Positions 18,798 through 27,877 of a DNA stretch of 64,000 nt are shown one piece after another. Numbering within the stretch: position 1 is the stretch's first letter; each line of letters opens with the position of its first letter. This DNA comes from Amycolatopsis aidingensis (GTDB lineage: Bacteria; Actinomycetota; Actinomycetes; Mycobacteriales; Pseudonocardiaceae). Under the pieces are notes generated by a model. The model was not told the DNA's origin and made no database searches. It saw nothing but the letters and a program-made list of their open reading frames with translations. Location: the NCBI RefSeq assembly GCF_018885265.1, contig NZ_CP076538.1, forward strand, positions 7,352,001 through 7,416,000. Direction: 5' to 3'. Both the position numbers and the translations under genes were made by a program.

Positions 18798-19625
18798 CTA
18801 GAACAAGGCGGCGGCGAGCTCCCGGTAGGCGGGCAGCGGGTCGGCGCCGTCCGCGGTGAGCACCTGGACCGCGACATGGTCGGCCCCGGCCTCCAGGTGT
18901 GCGGTGATACCCCTTGCGATGGTCGCGGCGTCCCCGTGCAGCGCGAGGGCGTCCACCAGCCGGTCGCTGCCGCCGTTGAGGAAGTCCAGCTCGGTGTAGC
19001 CGAAGCGGAGCAGGCTGTTGGTGTAGTTGCGCAGGCCGAGGTAGGCGCCGACCACCGGCCGGGCGATCGTCCGCGCGCGCTCCGGGTCGGTTTCCAGCAC
19101 CACCTTCTGCTCGGGCGCCAGCAACGGGCCGGAGCCCAGCGTCTCGCGGGCTATCCGGGTGTGCTCGGGGGTGGTCAGGTACGGGTGCGCGCCCGCGGTC
19201 CGCTCGGCGGCCAGTCGCAGCACCTTCGGGCCGAGCGCGGCCAGCGCCACCGATCCGGCTGGCACCTCGGCGGCGTCCAGTTCGTCCAGGTACCGCAGGA
19301 TCTTCTGGTACGGGCTGGTGTAGGCGTCCTGCATCTCCGGGTGCCCGACCCCGACCCCGAGCAGGAAGCGGTTCCCGTACCGGGCGGCGATCCGGTGATA
19401 GGAGGCGGCGACCTCGGCCGCGTCTGCGGTCCACATGTTCACGATCCCGGTGGCGATCACGAGCTTGCGGGTCTCCTCGAGCAGCCCGTCCACCGCGGCG
19501 AGATCGGCGGGTGGCGAGCCACCGACCCAGATCGCGCCGTACCCCAGCCGCTCGGCCTCGACGGCGAACTCCGGACCGACCGCCCCGGCTCGCCATACTC
19601 CGATCTTGCCCAGTTCGATACCCAT
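18798..19625 (-). CDS. LLM-class F420-dependent oxidoreductase, second copy
   Basis: I use the ATG at 19625 (275 aa), since an upstream open stretch is unlike the family. The protein begins IELGKIGVWRAGAVGPEFAVEAERLGYGAIWVGGSPP, with GNRFLLGVGVGHPEM and PVVGAYLGLRNY further on, typical of the shorter TIGR03620-like LLM group in actinobacteria. The expected cofactor is F420. The substrate is unknown. It diverges from an SDR gene over 122 bp that contain ACTTAC and GTAAGT half-sites 20 bp apart (19669-19700). Confidence 0.85.
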   Translation of the reverse strand: MGIELGKIGVWRAGAVGPEFAVEAERLGYGAIWVGGSPPADLAAVDGLLEETRKLVIATGIVNMWTADAAEVAASYHRIAARYGNRFLLGVGVGHPEMQDAYTSPYQKILRYLDELDAAEVPAGSVALAALGPKVLRLAAERTAGAHPYLTTPEHTRIARETLGSGPLLAPEQKVVLETDPERARTIARPVVGAYLGLRNYTNSLLRFGYTELDFLNGGSDRLVDALALHGDAATIARGITAHLEAGADHVAVQVLTADGADPLPAYRELAAALF

Positions 19626-19747
19626 GCCGCTGCCAACGGCCGAAGTTCGTAAGGAATTCCCCAACCATACTTACCCGCCAGTAGCCTACCGTGAGTAAGT
19701 TCTGTACCCTTCCGCCAGCAGGCAAAACAAGGTGTCGAGGAGGACCC

Positions 19748-20671
19748 ATGGCGAATCCGCTTGCCCGGCTGACCGGTTCCCGGAAGTCCGGAAGGGACAC
19801 CGTGGTGTTGATCACCGGCGCGGCGCGTGGCATCGGCGCCGGCCTGGCCGACCGCCTGGCCGCGCAGGGCGCGAAGGTGGCGCTGGTCGGGCTGGAGATC
19901 GACGAGATGCACGCGGTGGCCGAGCGGATCGGCAACGGCGCGCGGGCATGGGAGGCCGACGTCACCGACTGGGCGGCCCTGCGCGCGGCCACCGCGGGGG
20001 TGGTCGAGCACTTCGGCGGGATCGACGTCGTGATCGCCAACGCCGGGATCGCGACCACCGGCTTCGTCCGCTCGGTGGACCCGGCCGCCTTCGAGAAGGT
20101 GATCGAGGTCGACCTGCTCGGGGTCTGGCGCACCTTCCGGGTCACCCTGCCGCACGTCATCGAGCGCAAGGGTTACCTGCTCGCGATCTCCTCCTTCGCC
20201 GCGATCGCGCACCCGCCGGGAATGGCGAACTACACGGCGGCCAAGGCCGGGGTGGAGGCGTTCTGCAACAGCCTGCGCGCGGAGGTCCGCCACCTCGGCG
20301 TGCGGGTGGGGGTCGCACATCCCACCTGGATCCGCACCGACCTGGTGGAGAGCGCCGACGCGCACCCGGTGTTCGGCAAGCTCAGGGCAGGGATGCCCGG
20401 CCTGTTCGGCAAGACCTACCCGCTGGAGCTGGCGCTGGAGCAGCTGCATGCCGGGATCGAGCGGCGGGCGCGCACCATCCACGTGCCGCGCTGGGTCGGT
20501 GCGATGAAGCTGATCAGGTCGCTGCTGCCCCCGATGATCGAGCTCGGTGCCCGGTTCCGGGTGCCTGCTGCCGACCGGGCGGCGCTGGAGGACATCGCCG
20601 CCCGGGGCGCAAGGGAGGCCTCGGTCACCGGGCACGGCGGGCGCGCGGCGACCCGCGCGGTGGTGGACTAG
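19748..20671 (+). CDS. Short-chain dehydrogenase/reductase with C-terminal extension
   Basis: The ATG at 19748 follows AGGAGG, the best ribosome site of this region (307 aa). The Rossmann motif is TGAARGIGAGLA (about 22-33). Catalytic residues are S-S-F in AISSF, then YTAAKAG with Tyr and Lys, and NAGI is present. After residue 220 a family-specific extension contains PLELALEQLHAGIERRARTIHVPRW and a charged helix. It would oxidise an alcohol or reduce a ketone with NAD(P). Divergence from the LLM gene suggests shared control. Confidence 0.88.
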   Translation: MANPLARLTGSRKSGRDTVVLITGAARGIGAGLADRLAAQGAKVALVGLEIDEMHAVAERIGNGARAWEADVTDWAALRAATAGVVEHFGGIDVVIANAGIATTGFVRSVDPAAFEKVIEVDLLGVWRTFRVTLPHVIERKGYLLAISSFAAIAHPPGMANYTAAKAGVEAFCNSLRAEVRHLGVRVGVAHPTWIRTDLVESADAHPVFGKLRAGMPGLFGKTYPLELALEQLHAGIERRARTIHVPRWVGAMKLIRSLLPPMIELGARFRVPAADRAALEDIAARGAREASVTGHGGRAATRAVVD

Positions 20672-20811
20672 TCCAGTTCCGTGATCACGACCGGAACCGC
20701 TGGCGCCGACCGGGTGACCCGATACGCTTTGTGTGCGTGTCCTCAGCTGGGGGCGCGTACGGCGAACCCACCGTAGTCAGCAGTCAACCGGTCGAGGACG
20801 GGCAGGTATCG

Positions 20812-21387
20812 ATGCAGGGCCCCGCGGAGAGCAGTGTCGAACGCACGCTCGGACATCTGCGCACGATCGACACACCCGCGCGGCCCAGCGAACCCTCGGC
20901 CCCGCTGACCCTGGAGGACCTCTACCGCACGCACCGGATGCGGCTGGTCCGGCTGGCCATCCTGCTGGTGGACGAGCCGGCCACGGCGGAGGACGTGGTG
21001 CAGGAGGCGTTCACCGGACTGCACCGCAACTGGGGCAGGCTGCGGGACGCCGCGGCCGCGGTCGGCTACCTGCGCACCGCGGTGGTCAACGGCTCCCGCA
21101 GTGTGCTGCGGCGGCGTAAGACGGCACGGGACTACGTGCCGCCGCACACCGCCAACGCCCGCTCGGCGGAGAGCCTGGCCATGCTGTCCACCGAGCACCA
21201 GTCGGTGGTCAACGCGCTGGCGAAGCTGCCGCCACGGCAGCGTGAGGTGCTGGTGCTGCGGTACTACGGCGGGTTGTCCGAGGCGGAGATCTCCGAGGCG
21301 GCCGGGATCTCCAAGGGCACGGTGAAGTCGACGGCCAGCCGGGCGCTCGAAGCACTGCAGAAGACCATGCACGAGGGTCATAAATAA
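20812..21387 (+). CDS. SigE-family ECF RNA polymerase sigma factor
   Basis: The 191-aa protein from the ATG at 20812 has sigma region 2 (LYRTHRMRLVRLAILLVDEPATAEDVVQEAFTGLHRNW) and region 4 (LPPRQREVLVLRYYGGLSEAEISEAAGISKGTVKSTASRALEAL), with no region 3, as in ECF factors. GTGs at 20731 and 20737 would add a Ser/Gly-rich leader, so the start is not certain. No anti-sigma gene follows. The next gene is nagA on the same strand, 64 bp on, with its own operator-like site. Confidence 0.88.
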   Translation: MQGPAESSVERTLGHLRTIDTPARPSEPSAPLTLEDLYRTHRMRLVRLAILLVDEPATAEDVVQEAFTGLHRNWGRLRDAAAAVGYLRTAVVNGSRSVLRRRKTARDYVPPHTANARSAESLAMLSTEHQSVVNALAKLPPRQREVLVLRYYGGLSEAEISEAAGISKGTVKSTASRALEALQKTMHEGHK

Positions 21388-21426
21388 CGAGCTGGCGTCG
21401 AAGTACGGGGGTTTTTCACTGGGGGC

Positions 21427-21438
21427 TGGTCTGGACCA
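21427..21438 (+). promoter_or_regulatory. DasR-type (dre) operator before nagA
   Basis: TGGTCTGGACCA differs from the Streptomyces dre palindrome TGGTCTAGACCA at one base and keeps its symmetry. It ends 13 bp before the nagA start. DasR, a GntR-family regulator sensing glucosamine-6-phosphate, represses nagA and chitin-uptake genes in Streptomyces (established). The same logic here is inferred. Confidence 0.7.
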
Positions 21439-21451
21439 ATATGCTGTTGGT

Positions 21452-22621
21452 GTGAACGGTACCGGAAACTTCGTGATCACGGGCGCCCGAGTGGCGAGCC
21501 CGAACGGAATAATGGACTCCGGTTGGCTCGCGGTCTCCGGCGAGCTGATCACCGGTCTCGGTACCGGGGTCCCGCCCGAAGGCGAGCAGGTGGACGTCGG
21601 CGGGGCGCTGGTGGTGCCAGGGTTCGTCGACACGCACTGCCATGGCGGTGGCGGCGGGTCGTTCTCCAGCACCGACCGGGCCCAGTTCGTCCGCGCGATC
21701 GCGGCACATCGCCGGCATGGCACCACCACCATGCTGGCCAGCCTGGTCTCCGACCCGATCCCGATCCTGACCGACCAGCTGGCCGCGCTCGGCGAGCTGG
21801 TGCAGGACGGCGACCTGGCCGGGATCCACCTGGAGGGGCCGTTCATCGCCCGCTCCCGGTGCGGGGCGCACGACCCGGAGGCGCTGCGCGAACCGGACAC
21901 CGACTCGGTGGACGCGCTGCTGGCCGCGGGCAAGGGGCACGTCCGGATGGTCACCCTGGCCCCGGAACTGGTCGGCGGGATCAAGGCCGTGCGCCAGCTC
22001 GCCGAGTCCGGGGTGATCGTCGCGGTCGGGCACACCGACGGGGTGGAGGAGCAGATCCGGCCCGCCGTGGACGCCGGGGCCACGGTGGCGACGCACCTGT
22101 TCAACGGCATGCGCCCGCTGCACCACCGGGAACCGGGGCCGATCGGGACCCTGCTGGACGACGAGCGGGTCACCGTCGAGCTGATCTGTGACCTGGTGCA
22201 CGTCCACCCGACCATGCTGCGGCTGGCCGCACGGCATGCGGGCGGGTCGCGGACCGTGCTGGTCACCGACGCGATGTCGGCAACCGACGCGGCGGACGGC
22301 ACCTACACCCTCGGCAAGCTGGACGTGGACGTCCGGGACGGGGTGGCGAAGCTGGCCAGTAACGGTTCGCTGGCAGGCAGCACGCTCACCATGGACGCCG
22401 CCTTCCGCAACCTGGTGCTCGGCGCGGGGATGAGCGTTCCGGAGGCGGTACGGGCCACCTCGGCCCGGCCCGCTGAGCTGCTCGGCGTGACCGACCTTGC
22501 CGGCACGCTGAGCCCCGGCCTGCGCGCCGACCTGGTGGTGCTGGACGAGGACCTGCGCCCGGCCCGGGTGCTGCACCGCGGCAGCTGGGTGCCCGGCGTC
22601 CGTCAGGAAGCGAGCACGTAG
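21452..22621 (+). CDS. nagA: N-acetylglucosamine-6-phosphate deacetylase
   Basis: NagA removes acetate from GlcNAc-6-phosphate, feeding cell-wall and chitin sugar into glycolysis. The 389-aa amidohydrolase begins at a GTG. It shows the metal motif THCHG (61-65), HLEGPF, VGHTDG, ATHLFNGMRPLHHREPG and the catalytic acid region VTDAMSATD. A DasR-like site sits just before the gene. No nagB adjoins. The 3' end overlaps the convergent lactate permease by 19 bp. Confidence 0.95.
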   Translation: MNGTGNFVITGARVASPNGIMDSGWLAVSGELITGLGTGVPPEGEQVDVGGALVVPGFVDTHCHGGGGGSFSSTDRAQFVRAIAAHRRHGTTTMLASLVSDPIPILTDQLAALGELVQDGDLAGIHLEGPFIARSRCGAHDPEALREPDTDSVDALLAAGKGHVRMVTLAPELVGGIKAVRQLAESGVIVAVGHTDGVEEQIRPAVDAGATVATHLFNGMRPLHHREPGPIGTLLDDERVTVELICDLVHVHPTMLRLAARHAGGSRTVLVTDAMSATDAADGTYTLGKLDVDVRDGVAKLASNGSLAGSTLTMDAAFRNLVLGAGMSVPEAVRATSARPAELLGVTDLAGTLSPGLRADLVVLDEDLRPARVLHRGSWVPGVRQEAST

Positions 22622-24270
22622 ACCAGCACGCCACCCGCGAGGCAGTAGTAGATCATCGGGAAGATCGTCTTGCGGATCAGGTCGCCCTCCCTGCCGAGCA
22701 GGCCGACCGTGGCCGAGGCGGCCACCACGTTGTGCACGGTGATCATGTTCCCGGCCGCGCCGCCAACGGCCTGCCCGGCCACCACGGCCTCCGGTGCCAC
22801 CCCGATGTTCTCCGCGGTGGAGAACTGGAACAGCGAGAACATCAGGTTGCTCACCGTGTTGCTGCCCGCCACGAAGGCGCCCAGCGCCCCGATCCACGGC
22901 GCGAACAACGGCCACGCCCCGCCCGCGACCGAGGCCGCGCCGTCGGCGAGGGTCAGTGGCATGCTCTCGTAGCCCGCGGCGTTCTCCCCGGAGTTGATGA
23001 AGATCCGCACCAGCGGCAGCGCGAACAGCAGGGCCACCGCGGCGCCTGCGAGCTGCCTTCCCGCCACCCGCCAGGAGGCCGCGATCTGCGTGGGGTTCAT
23101 CCGGTGCAGCCCGTAGGCCGCCACGCTGGCCACGATCAGGATGAACCCGGGTAGGTAGAACGGCTGCAGGCTCTCCCCGATCTCGGTGCCGAGGATGCCG
23201 TCGAAGTCAACCGACAGCCCGGTGAGGAACTCCTGCACCGGCTGCACCGCGCGAGTCAGCACCAGCAGCACCGCGACCAGCAGATACGGCGCCCAGGCCC
23301 GGCCGGGGTGCATCCGCCTGCCCGCCACCTCGGCGTCCGGCCGCACGGTGCCGGTCCAGCGCGGTTGCCACTCCTGCCTTGGCGGGAACTGCCAGGGTGT
23401 CGCGGGCAGGAAAAGGCCGCGCCGGGCCGCGGTGACCACGACGGCAAGGCCGACCAGGCCACCGAGCAGCGCGGGGAACTCCGGGCCGAGCAGGGCCGCG
23501 ACCAGCACGTACGGCACGGTCATGGCCAGCGCGGCGAACAGCGCGAACCGCCACACCTTCAGGCCGTCGGCGAACCCGCGCCACCCGCGCCCGCCGAAGA
23601 ACCCGGTGAGCATGCAGGCCAGCAGCAGCGGGATCAGGGTGCCCACGATGGCGTGCACCACGGCGGCGTCCAGGGCGATCCGGGCGATGTAGTCGGGCAG
23701 CTCCAGTCCCAGCACCGACACCCGCTGCTGGACCTCCTGGCTGCCGCTGAGGCCGTCGTTCACCCCGACCAGAATCGGCGTGCCGACCGCGCCGAAAGTC
23801 ACCGGTGTGCTCTGGATGGTCAGCCCGACCATCACCGCCGCCATCGCAGGGAAGCCGAGCGCGAGCAGCAGGGGCGCGACCACGGCGGCCGGGGTTCCGA
23901 AGCCGGATGCGCCCTCGATGAAGCTGCCGAACAGCCAGCCGATGATGATCGCCTGTACCCGCCGGTCCGGGCTGATATCGGTGAAGGTGGCCCGGATCGA
24001 GGCGAGTGCCCCGCTGCCTGCCAGCGTGCCGAGCAGCAGCAGTGCGCCGAAGACGATGTAGAGCAGGCCGCAGGCCAGGATCAGCCCCTCGATACTGGAG
24101 GCCGCGATCACCACCGGCTCGACCTCCCAGACGTACGCGGCGGAGAGCACCACCACGACGAAACCGAGTGGCATCGCGTACTTGGCGGGCCAGCGGAAAC
24201 CCACCAGCAGGATGCCGACGACCACGATGGGGGCGAGTGCGACCAGGCTGAGGACACCCAGGTTGTCCAT
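22603..24270 (-). CDS. lctP: L-lactate permease (LctP family)
   Basis: From the ATG at 24270 the protein has 555 aa and about thirteen hydrophobic helices. Family marks include the GSFIEGASGFGTPAAVVAPLLLALGFP block, STPVTFGAVGTPI and the C-terminal GSNTVSNLMFSLFQ. LctP carriers bring in lactate or glycolate with protons. A GlcD-like 2-hydroxy-acid oxidase is encoded about 5 kb downstream (27878-29269), which could use such substrates, though they are not in one operon. The gene is divergent from the MerR gene with 154 bp between. Confidence 0.93.
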   Translation of the reverse strand: MDNLGVLSLVALAPIVVVGILLVGFRWPAKYAMPLGFVVVVLSAAYVWEVEPVVIAASSIEGLILACGLLYIVFGALLLLGTLAGSGALASIRATFTDISPDRRVQAIIIGWLFGSFIEGASGFGTPAAVVAPLLLALGFPAMAAVMVGLTIQSTPVTFGAVGTPILVGVNDGLSGSQEVQQRVSVLGLELPDYIARIALDAAVVHAIVGTLIPLLLACMLTGFFGGRGWRGFADGLKVWRFALFAALAMTVPYVLVAALLGPEFPALLGGLVGLAVVVTAARRGLFLPATPWQFPPRQEWQPRWTGTVRPDAEVAGRRMHPGRAWAPYLLVAVLLVLTRAVQPVQEFLTGLSVDFDGILGTEIGESLQPFYLPGFILIVASVAAYGLHRMNPTQIAASWRVAGRQLAGAAVALLFALPLVRIFINSGENAAGYESMPLTLADGAASVAGGAWPLFAPWIGALGAFVAGSNTVSNLMFSLFQFSTAENIGVAPEAVVAGQAVGGAAGNMITVHNVVAASATVGLLGREGDLIRKTIFPMIYYCLAGGVLVYVLAS

Positions 24271-24424
24271 GATCAGGCCATTTCCGTATCGTGAAATATG
24301 ATTTCTGTCATACGTCAGGCTCGCCGAGTCTGGCAGTGGATTGATCACGGGGTCAAGGCGGCCGGGTTCGGAATCCATTCACCGGCGGTATGGCGGCCTT
24401 GCCCGGCCTCCTACACTCCCGCGG

Positions 24425-25201
24425 GTGTCCGAGTCAGGTACCGAGTACCGGGTCGACGATCTCGCTCGTGCGGCGGGGACGACGGTCGGCAACGTTCGGG
24501 TCTACCAGGATCGCGGCCTGCTGCCGCCGCCGATGCGGCGCGGCAGGGTGGCCGTCTACACCGAGGCGCATCTGGCCCGGCTACGGCTGGTGCTGGGGAT
24601 GCTGGAGCGCGGCTACACCTTCGCGCAGATCCGCGAGATGATCTCCGCCTGGGAGGAGGGTCGCGACCTCGGCGACGTACTCGGCCTGGAGGAGGCGCTC
24701 ACCCAGCCGTGGTCGGACGAGGTACCGCAACGGATCCCGATCGCCGAGCTGGCAAGGGAGTTCGGGCGGCACGCCGGGCCGGGCACGATCAAGCGGGCGC
24801 TGCGGCTGGGGATCGTGGAGCAGCAGGGGGTGCACCTGATAGTGCGCAGCCCGCGGCTGCTTCAGGCGGGGCGCGAGCTGCTGGCCGCGGGGGTGCCGAT
24901 GCCGGTGGTACTGGACATCGCCGAGCAGATCCAGCGGCATACCGACGAGCTCGCCAGGCTGTTCCTTGAGCTGGTCGACCAGCACGTACTACCCACGGAC
25001 GATCCACAGTGGACACCGAGGGCGGAGGAGGTGCCCGAGCTCACCGAGCGGGCCAAGCGGTTGCGCCCGCAGGCACAGGCGGCGGTGTCGGCCTCGCTGG
25101 CCAGGTCGATGAGCCGGGAGCTGAGCGCCTGGCTTGCCGACCGGTTCGGGCCGCTGCTGCAGCCCGATGAGCAGCAGGATGACCACGGCGGGAAAGTTTA
25201 G
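24425..25201 (+). CDS. MerR-family transcriptional regulator
   Basis: The GTG at 24425 gives a 258-aa regulator. The N-terminal MerR wHTH reads YRVDDLARAAGTTVGNVRVYQDRGLLPPPMRRGRVAVYTEAHLARLRLV. A dimer helix follows, then a long effector domain (about 90-245) without cysteine metal sites. This points to an organic signal or none. It precedes an AurF-like diiron oxygenase gene by 59 bp on the same strand. The pair probably forms an operon, a combination frequent in actinobacteria to my knowledge. Confidence 0.88.
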   Translation: MSESGTEYRVDDLARAAGTTVGNVRVYQDRGLLPPPMRRGRVAVYTEAHLARLRLVLGMLERGYTFAQIREMISAWEEGRDLGDVLGLEEALTQPWSDEVPQRIPIAELAREFGRHAGPGTIKRALRLGIVEQQGVHLIVRSPRLLQAGRELLAAGVPMPVVLDIAEQIQRHTDELARLFLELVDQHVLPTDDPQWTPRAEEVPELTERAKRLRPQAQAAVSASLARSMSRELSAWLADRFGPLLQPDEQQDDHGGKV

Positions 25202-25260
25202 TCTTCCATTCTTTCAATGACCGTTCTAATCTTTGGGTGTCCCGGCGAGAGGAGCGGTCC

Positions 25261-26163
25261 ATGAACCGCCGCACCCCGACACCGCCCGACCGCGAGGTCA
25301 CCGCGCAGCGCCTGCAGCAGTCCTCGGCGCGGCTGAGCTACGACCCTGAAGTGGACATCGACTGGGATGCTCCGCTGGAGCCGGACAAGTTCTTCGTGCC
25401 GGAACAGCTGGTCACCCTGTACGGAACCGAGCTGTGGCAACGGATGAGCAGGCAGCAACGGCTCGAACTGTCCAAGCAGGAAATGATCAACACGGTGAGC
25501 GTGGGGATCTGGTTCGAGACCATCCTGATGCAGATGCTGATGCGGCTGGCCTACCACGGCGACCCGCGCTCGCGGCATGTGCACTACGCCTACACCGAGG
25601 TCGCCGAGGAATGCAGGCACTCCACCATGTTCGGCAGGCTGATCGAGAAGGTGGGCGGCAGGCCCTACCGGCAGGACCTGCGCTGGTACGTGCTCGGCCA
25701 GGCGCTGCCGTTCGTGCTGCGCGGGCCGTCGATGTGGGCGGCGACGCTGATGGGCGAGGAGGTCTTCGACGTCCTGCAGCGGGACACCATGCGGGACGAG
25801 AACCTGCAACCGATCGTGCGTGCGGTGATGCGGATCCACGTCACCGAGGAGGCGCGGCATGTGCGCTACGCGCGGGAGGACCTGCTGCGCGGGATGGGCA
25901 GGGTGCGCAGGCTGGACAAGGAGTTCGCGCGTTATGTGGCCGCGCAGGGTGCAATGCTGCTGGCCACCGCGCTGACCCGGCCCGCGCAGTACGCCAGGGC
26001 AGGGCTGGATCCGAAGGAAGCGCGCAGGCAGGCCCTGGCGAACCCGCATCACCAGGAGGCCAAGCGGCACGGCGCCGAGCGGGTGGTGCGGTTCCTTTCC
26101 GATGCCGACCTGATCGGCGGGCCCACCCGGCGGATGTGGCTACGCTCCGGCCTGCTCGGCTGA
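25261..26163 (+). CDS. AurF-like diiron oxygenase
   Basis: The ATG at 25261 has GAGAGGAG upstream and yields 300 aa. The protein is all-helical with two iron-ligand clusters, EVAEECRHS (E117xxH120) and VTEEARHVRYARED near 200, and an earlier Glu in WFETIL. These resemble the p-aminobenzoate N-oxygenase AurF. AurF oxidises aryl amines to nitro compounds, but most family members have unknown substrates and some resemble beta-hydroxylases. The preceding MerR gene is the likely regulator. Confidence 0.85.
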   Translation: MNRRTPTPPDREVTAQRLQQSSARLSYDPEVDIDWDAPLEPDKFFVPEQLVTLYGTELWQRMSRQQRLELSKQEMINTVSVGIWFETILMQMLMRLAYHGDPRSRHVHYAYTEVAEECRHSTMFGRLIEKVGGRPYRQDLRWYVLGQALPFVLRGPSMWAATLMGEEVFDVLQRDTMRDENLQPIVRAVMRIHVTEEARHVRYAREDLLRGMGRVRRLDKEFARYVAAQGAMLLATALTRPAQYARAGLDPKEARRQALANPHHQEAKRHGAERVVRFLSDADLIGGPTRRMWLRSGLLG

Positions 26164-26213
26164 CCGTCACGTGGCGCGGGTTGCCCGAATGATCCACTTG
26201 GCCGGGCACTAGC

Positions 26214-26627
26214 GTGAGAGGGGTGACCGAGCCCGCCGACTCCGCTGACTCCGCCGGCTCCGCCGAACACGAATGGCTGCTGGCGGAGGCGCTACGTGCC
26301 CAGGCACGCTCCGCGCCGCAGGCGGAGCGCCCGCGCGAGTTCGACGTCTCCGTGTTCGACAACACCTCGGTCATCGGGCCGAAGCCGGCCGCCGAGGTCC
26401 CGCACAGCTACGGCCTGCTGTCCGGCCCGGCGGCGAACTCGCTGGAGCACGAGCGGGCCGCGCTGGAGTCGATGGAGGCCAGGGCGGGCGAGGCCGAACC
26501 GGAGCAGGCCACGGTGGAGCAGCGGGTGGCGGGCCCCGCCCCGCCGCCGGTGCGCTGGATCCTGCTGCTGGCCGTGCTGCTCGGCCTCGCGGCCGGTTCG
26601 GTGATCGGGCTGCTCACCCTGATCTAG
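26214..26627 (+). CDS. Tail-anchored membrane protein of unknown function
   Basis: The 137-aa product is mostly polar and acidic, with Ser/Ala/Asp repeats at the N terminus, LLAEALRAQARSAPQAERP, then FDVSVFDNTSVIGPKP. A single C-terminal membrane helix follows (WILLLAVLLGLAAGSVIGLLTLI). The start could be the GTG at 26214 or the one at 26223. No family is recognised. The large soluble part faces the cytoplasm if the helix is a tail anchor. The stop codon overlaps that of the convergent VOC gene in a CTAG. Confidence 0.65.
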   Translation: MRGVTEPADSADSAGSAEHEWLLAEALRAQARSAPQAERPREFDVSVFDNTSVIGPKPAAEVPHSYGLLSGPAANSLEHERAALESMEARAGEAEPEQATVEQRVAGPAPPPVRWILLLAVLLGLAAGSVIGLLTLI

Positions 26628-26998
26628 TTCGGGGTGGCGAAGCTCCACAGATTCCCATCCAGGTCGCGCAGGCCGCATTCGCGCTGGCCGTAGGGCATGT
26701 CCTGGACCTCGTACTCCACCTTCGCGCCCGCGGCCCTTGCCCGCCGGTACACCGCGTCCACATCCTCGACGTAGCTGAGCACCAGCGCGTGCAGGACGGA
26801 CACCTGGCCCGCCGGTTCCATGCTGCCGGGGTGCGGGGTGGACAGGTGCACGGTGGCGGTGCCGAGGTAGGCGATGGCGTGCCCATCGTGCGCCGGGCCG
26901 GGTTCCAGTCCGAACGCCTCGACCAGGAAGTCCTGGCTGGCACGTACATCGGCACAGAACAGCAAGGGGTTGATGCTCGGGACGGTGATCTCGTTCAT
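26624..26998 (-). CDS. VOC-fold (glyoxalase/PhnB-like) protein
   Basis: The 124-aa protein has the paired beta-alpha-beta-beta-beta modules of the vicinal oxygen chelate fold: PSINPLLFCADVRASQDFLVEAFGLEPG and, second, VDAVYRRARAAGAKVEYEVQDMPYGQRECGLRDLDGNLWSF. Such proteins act as metal-dependent lyases, dioxygenases or drug-binding resistance proteins. The reaction here is unknown. It follows the AraC gene on the same strand by 45 bp and is probably cotranscribed with it. Confidence 0.85.
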   Translation of the reverse strand: MNEITVPSINPLLFCADVRASQDFLVEAFGLEPGPAHDGHAIAYLGTATVHLSTPHPGSMEPAGQVSVLHALVLSYVEDVDAVYRRARAAGAKVEYEVQDMPYGQRECGLRDLDGNLWSFATPN

Positions 26999-27043
26999 GC
27001 CGGGGACGCTACGGGCGCCGCCGGGCGCGGGCTTGGACGAATG

Positions 27044-27874
27044 TCACTCGATCAGGCCGTACTCCGGGCTGCTGCGGCGCAGGTGTTCGCTGGGGCTGAG
27101 CCCGGCCAGCGCGCGGAACTCGCGGCTGAGGTGGGCCTGGTCGTAGTAGCCGTGCCGGGCGGCGAGCTCGGCCAGCCGGACGGGTCCGGACAACCGGTTC
27201 AGCTCGCCGACCACGCCGTGGAACCGCAGGATGCGGGCCAGCGTCTTGGGCGGAAGGCCGAGATGCTCGGTGAACCGCGCGGTCAGGTGCTTGCGGCTAC
27301 AGCCCAGCTCGGCCGCCAGCGCCGCGACCGGCAGCGCACCCGCGGTGCGGGCCAGCCGCCGCCAGGCCCAGGCCAGGTCCGGTGGCACCCCGGCGGCCGA
27401 GGCCAGCCTGCGCCCGAGGAAAGTGTCCAGCAGCCGGAACCGGTTGTCCCAGTCCGGTTCGGCGTGCAGCCGCTCGACCAGCTCCTGCCCGGCATACCCG
27501 AAGGCCTCCTGGATGTCCGCGGCCCGATTGGTCAGCTCGCGCAGCGGGCGGTCCAGCAGCAGCCGGGCGCCGAGCGGGGTGAAGTCCACCTGGATGCAGG
27601 CCTGCTCCCCGCCGGATTCCACGATGCCTGCCGAGTCCGAAAGGCCGGCGAGGAACCCGAGCCGGTAGGCCTGCCCGCCGACCCGCAGCGGCGGGCCGAG
27701 GTTGATGATCAGCGGGACCAGCACGGTCGGCACCTCGCGGCGCCGGGTGAAACTCGTGTGTTCCGCGTAGCCGAGGTAGCGCCGCACCTGGGCGCGCAGG
27801 TCCGGATGGGGCGCGCCCCTGACCAGCTCCCAGCTGCCCAGCGGCCCGCTGCCCCGTTCCGTATGCGGCCGCAC
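27044..27874 (-). CDS. AraC-family transcriptional regulator
   Basis: The 276-aa regulator carries an N-terminal beta-barrel-like sensing region and a C-terminal double HTH: LPVAALAAELGCSRKHLTARFTEHLGLPPKTLARILRF and LAELAARHGYYDQAHLSREFRALAGLSPSEHLRR. The GTG at 27874 lies only 3 bp after the stop of the FAD-oxidase gene, so translation is coupled. It sits between the oxidase and a VOC gene in what looks like a four-gene leftward operon starting with the DHA2 exporter. Confidence 0.9.
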   Translation of the reverse strand: MRPHTERGSGPLGSWELVRGAPHPDLRAQVRRYLGYAEHTSFTRRREVPTVLVPLIINLGPPLRVGGQAYRLGFLAGLSDSAGIVESGGEQACIQVDFTPLGARLLLDRPLRELTNRAADIQEAFGYAGQELVERLHAEPDWDNRFRLLDTFLGRRLASAAGVPPDLAWAWRRLARTAGALPVAALAAELGCSRKHLTARFTEHLGLPPKTLARILRFHGVVGELNRLSGPVRLAELAARHGYYDQAHLSREFRALAGLSPSEHLRRSSPEYGLIE

Positions 27875-27877
27875 GGG

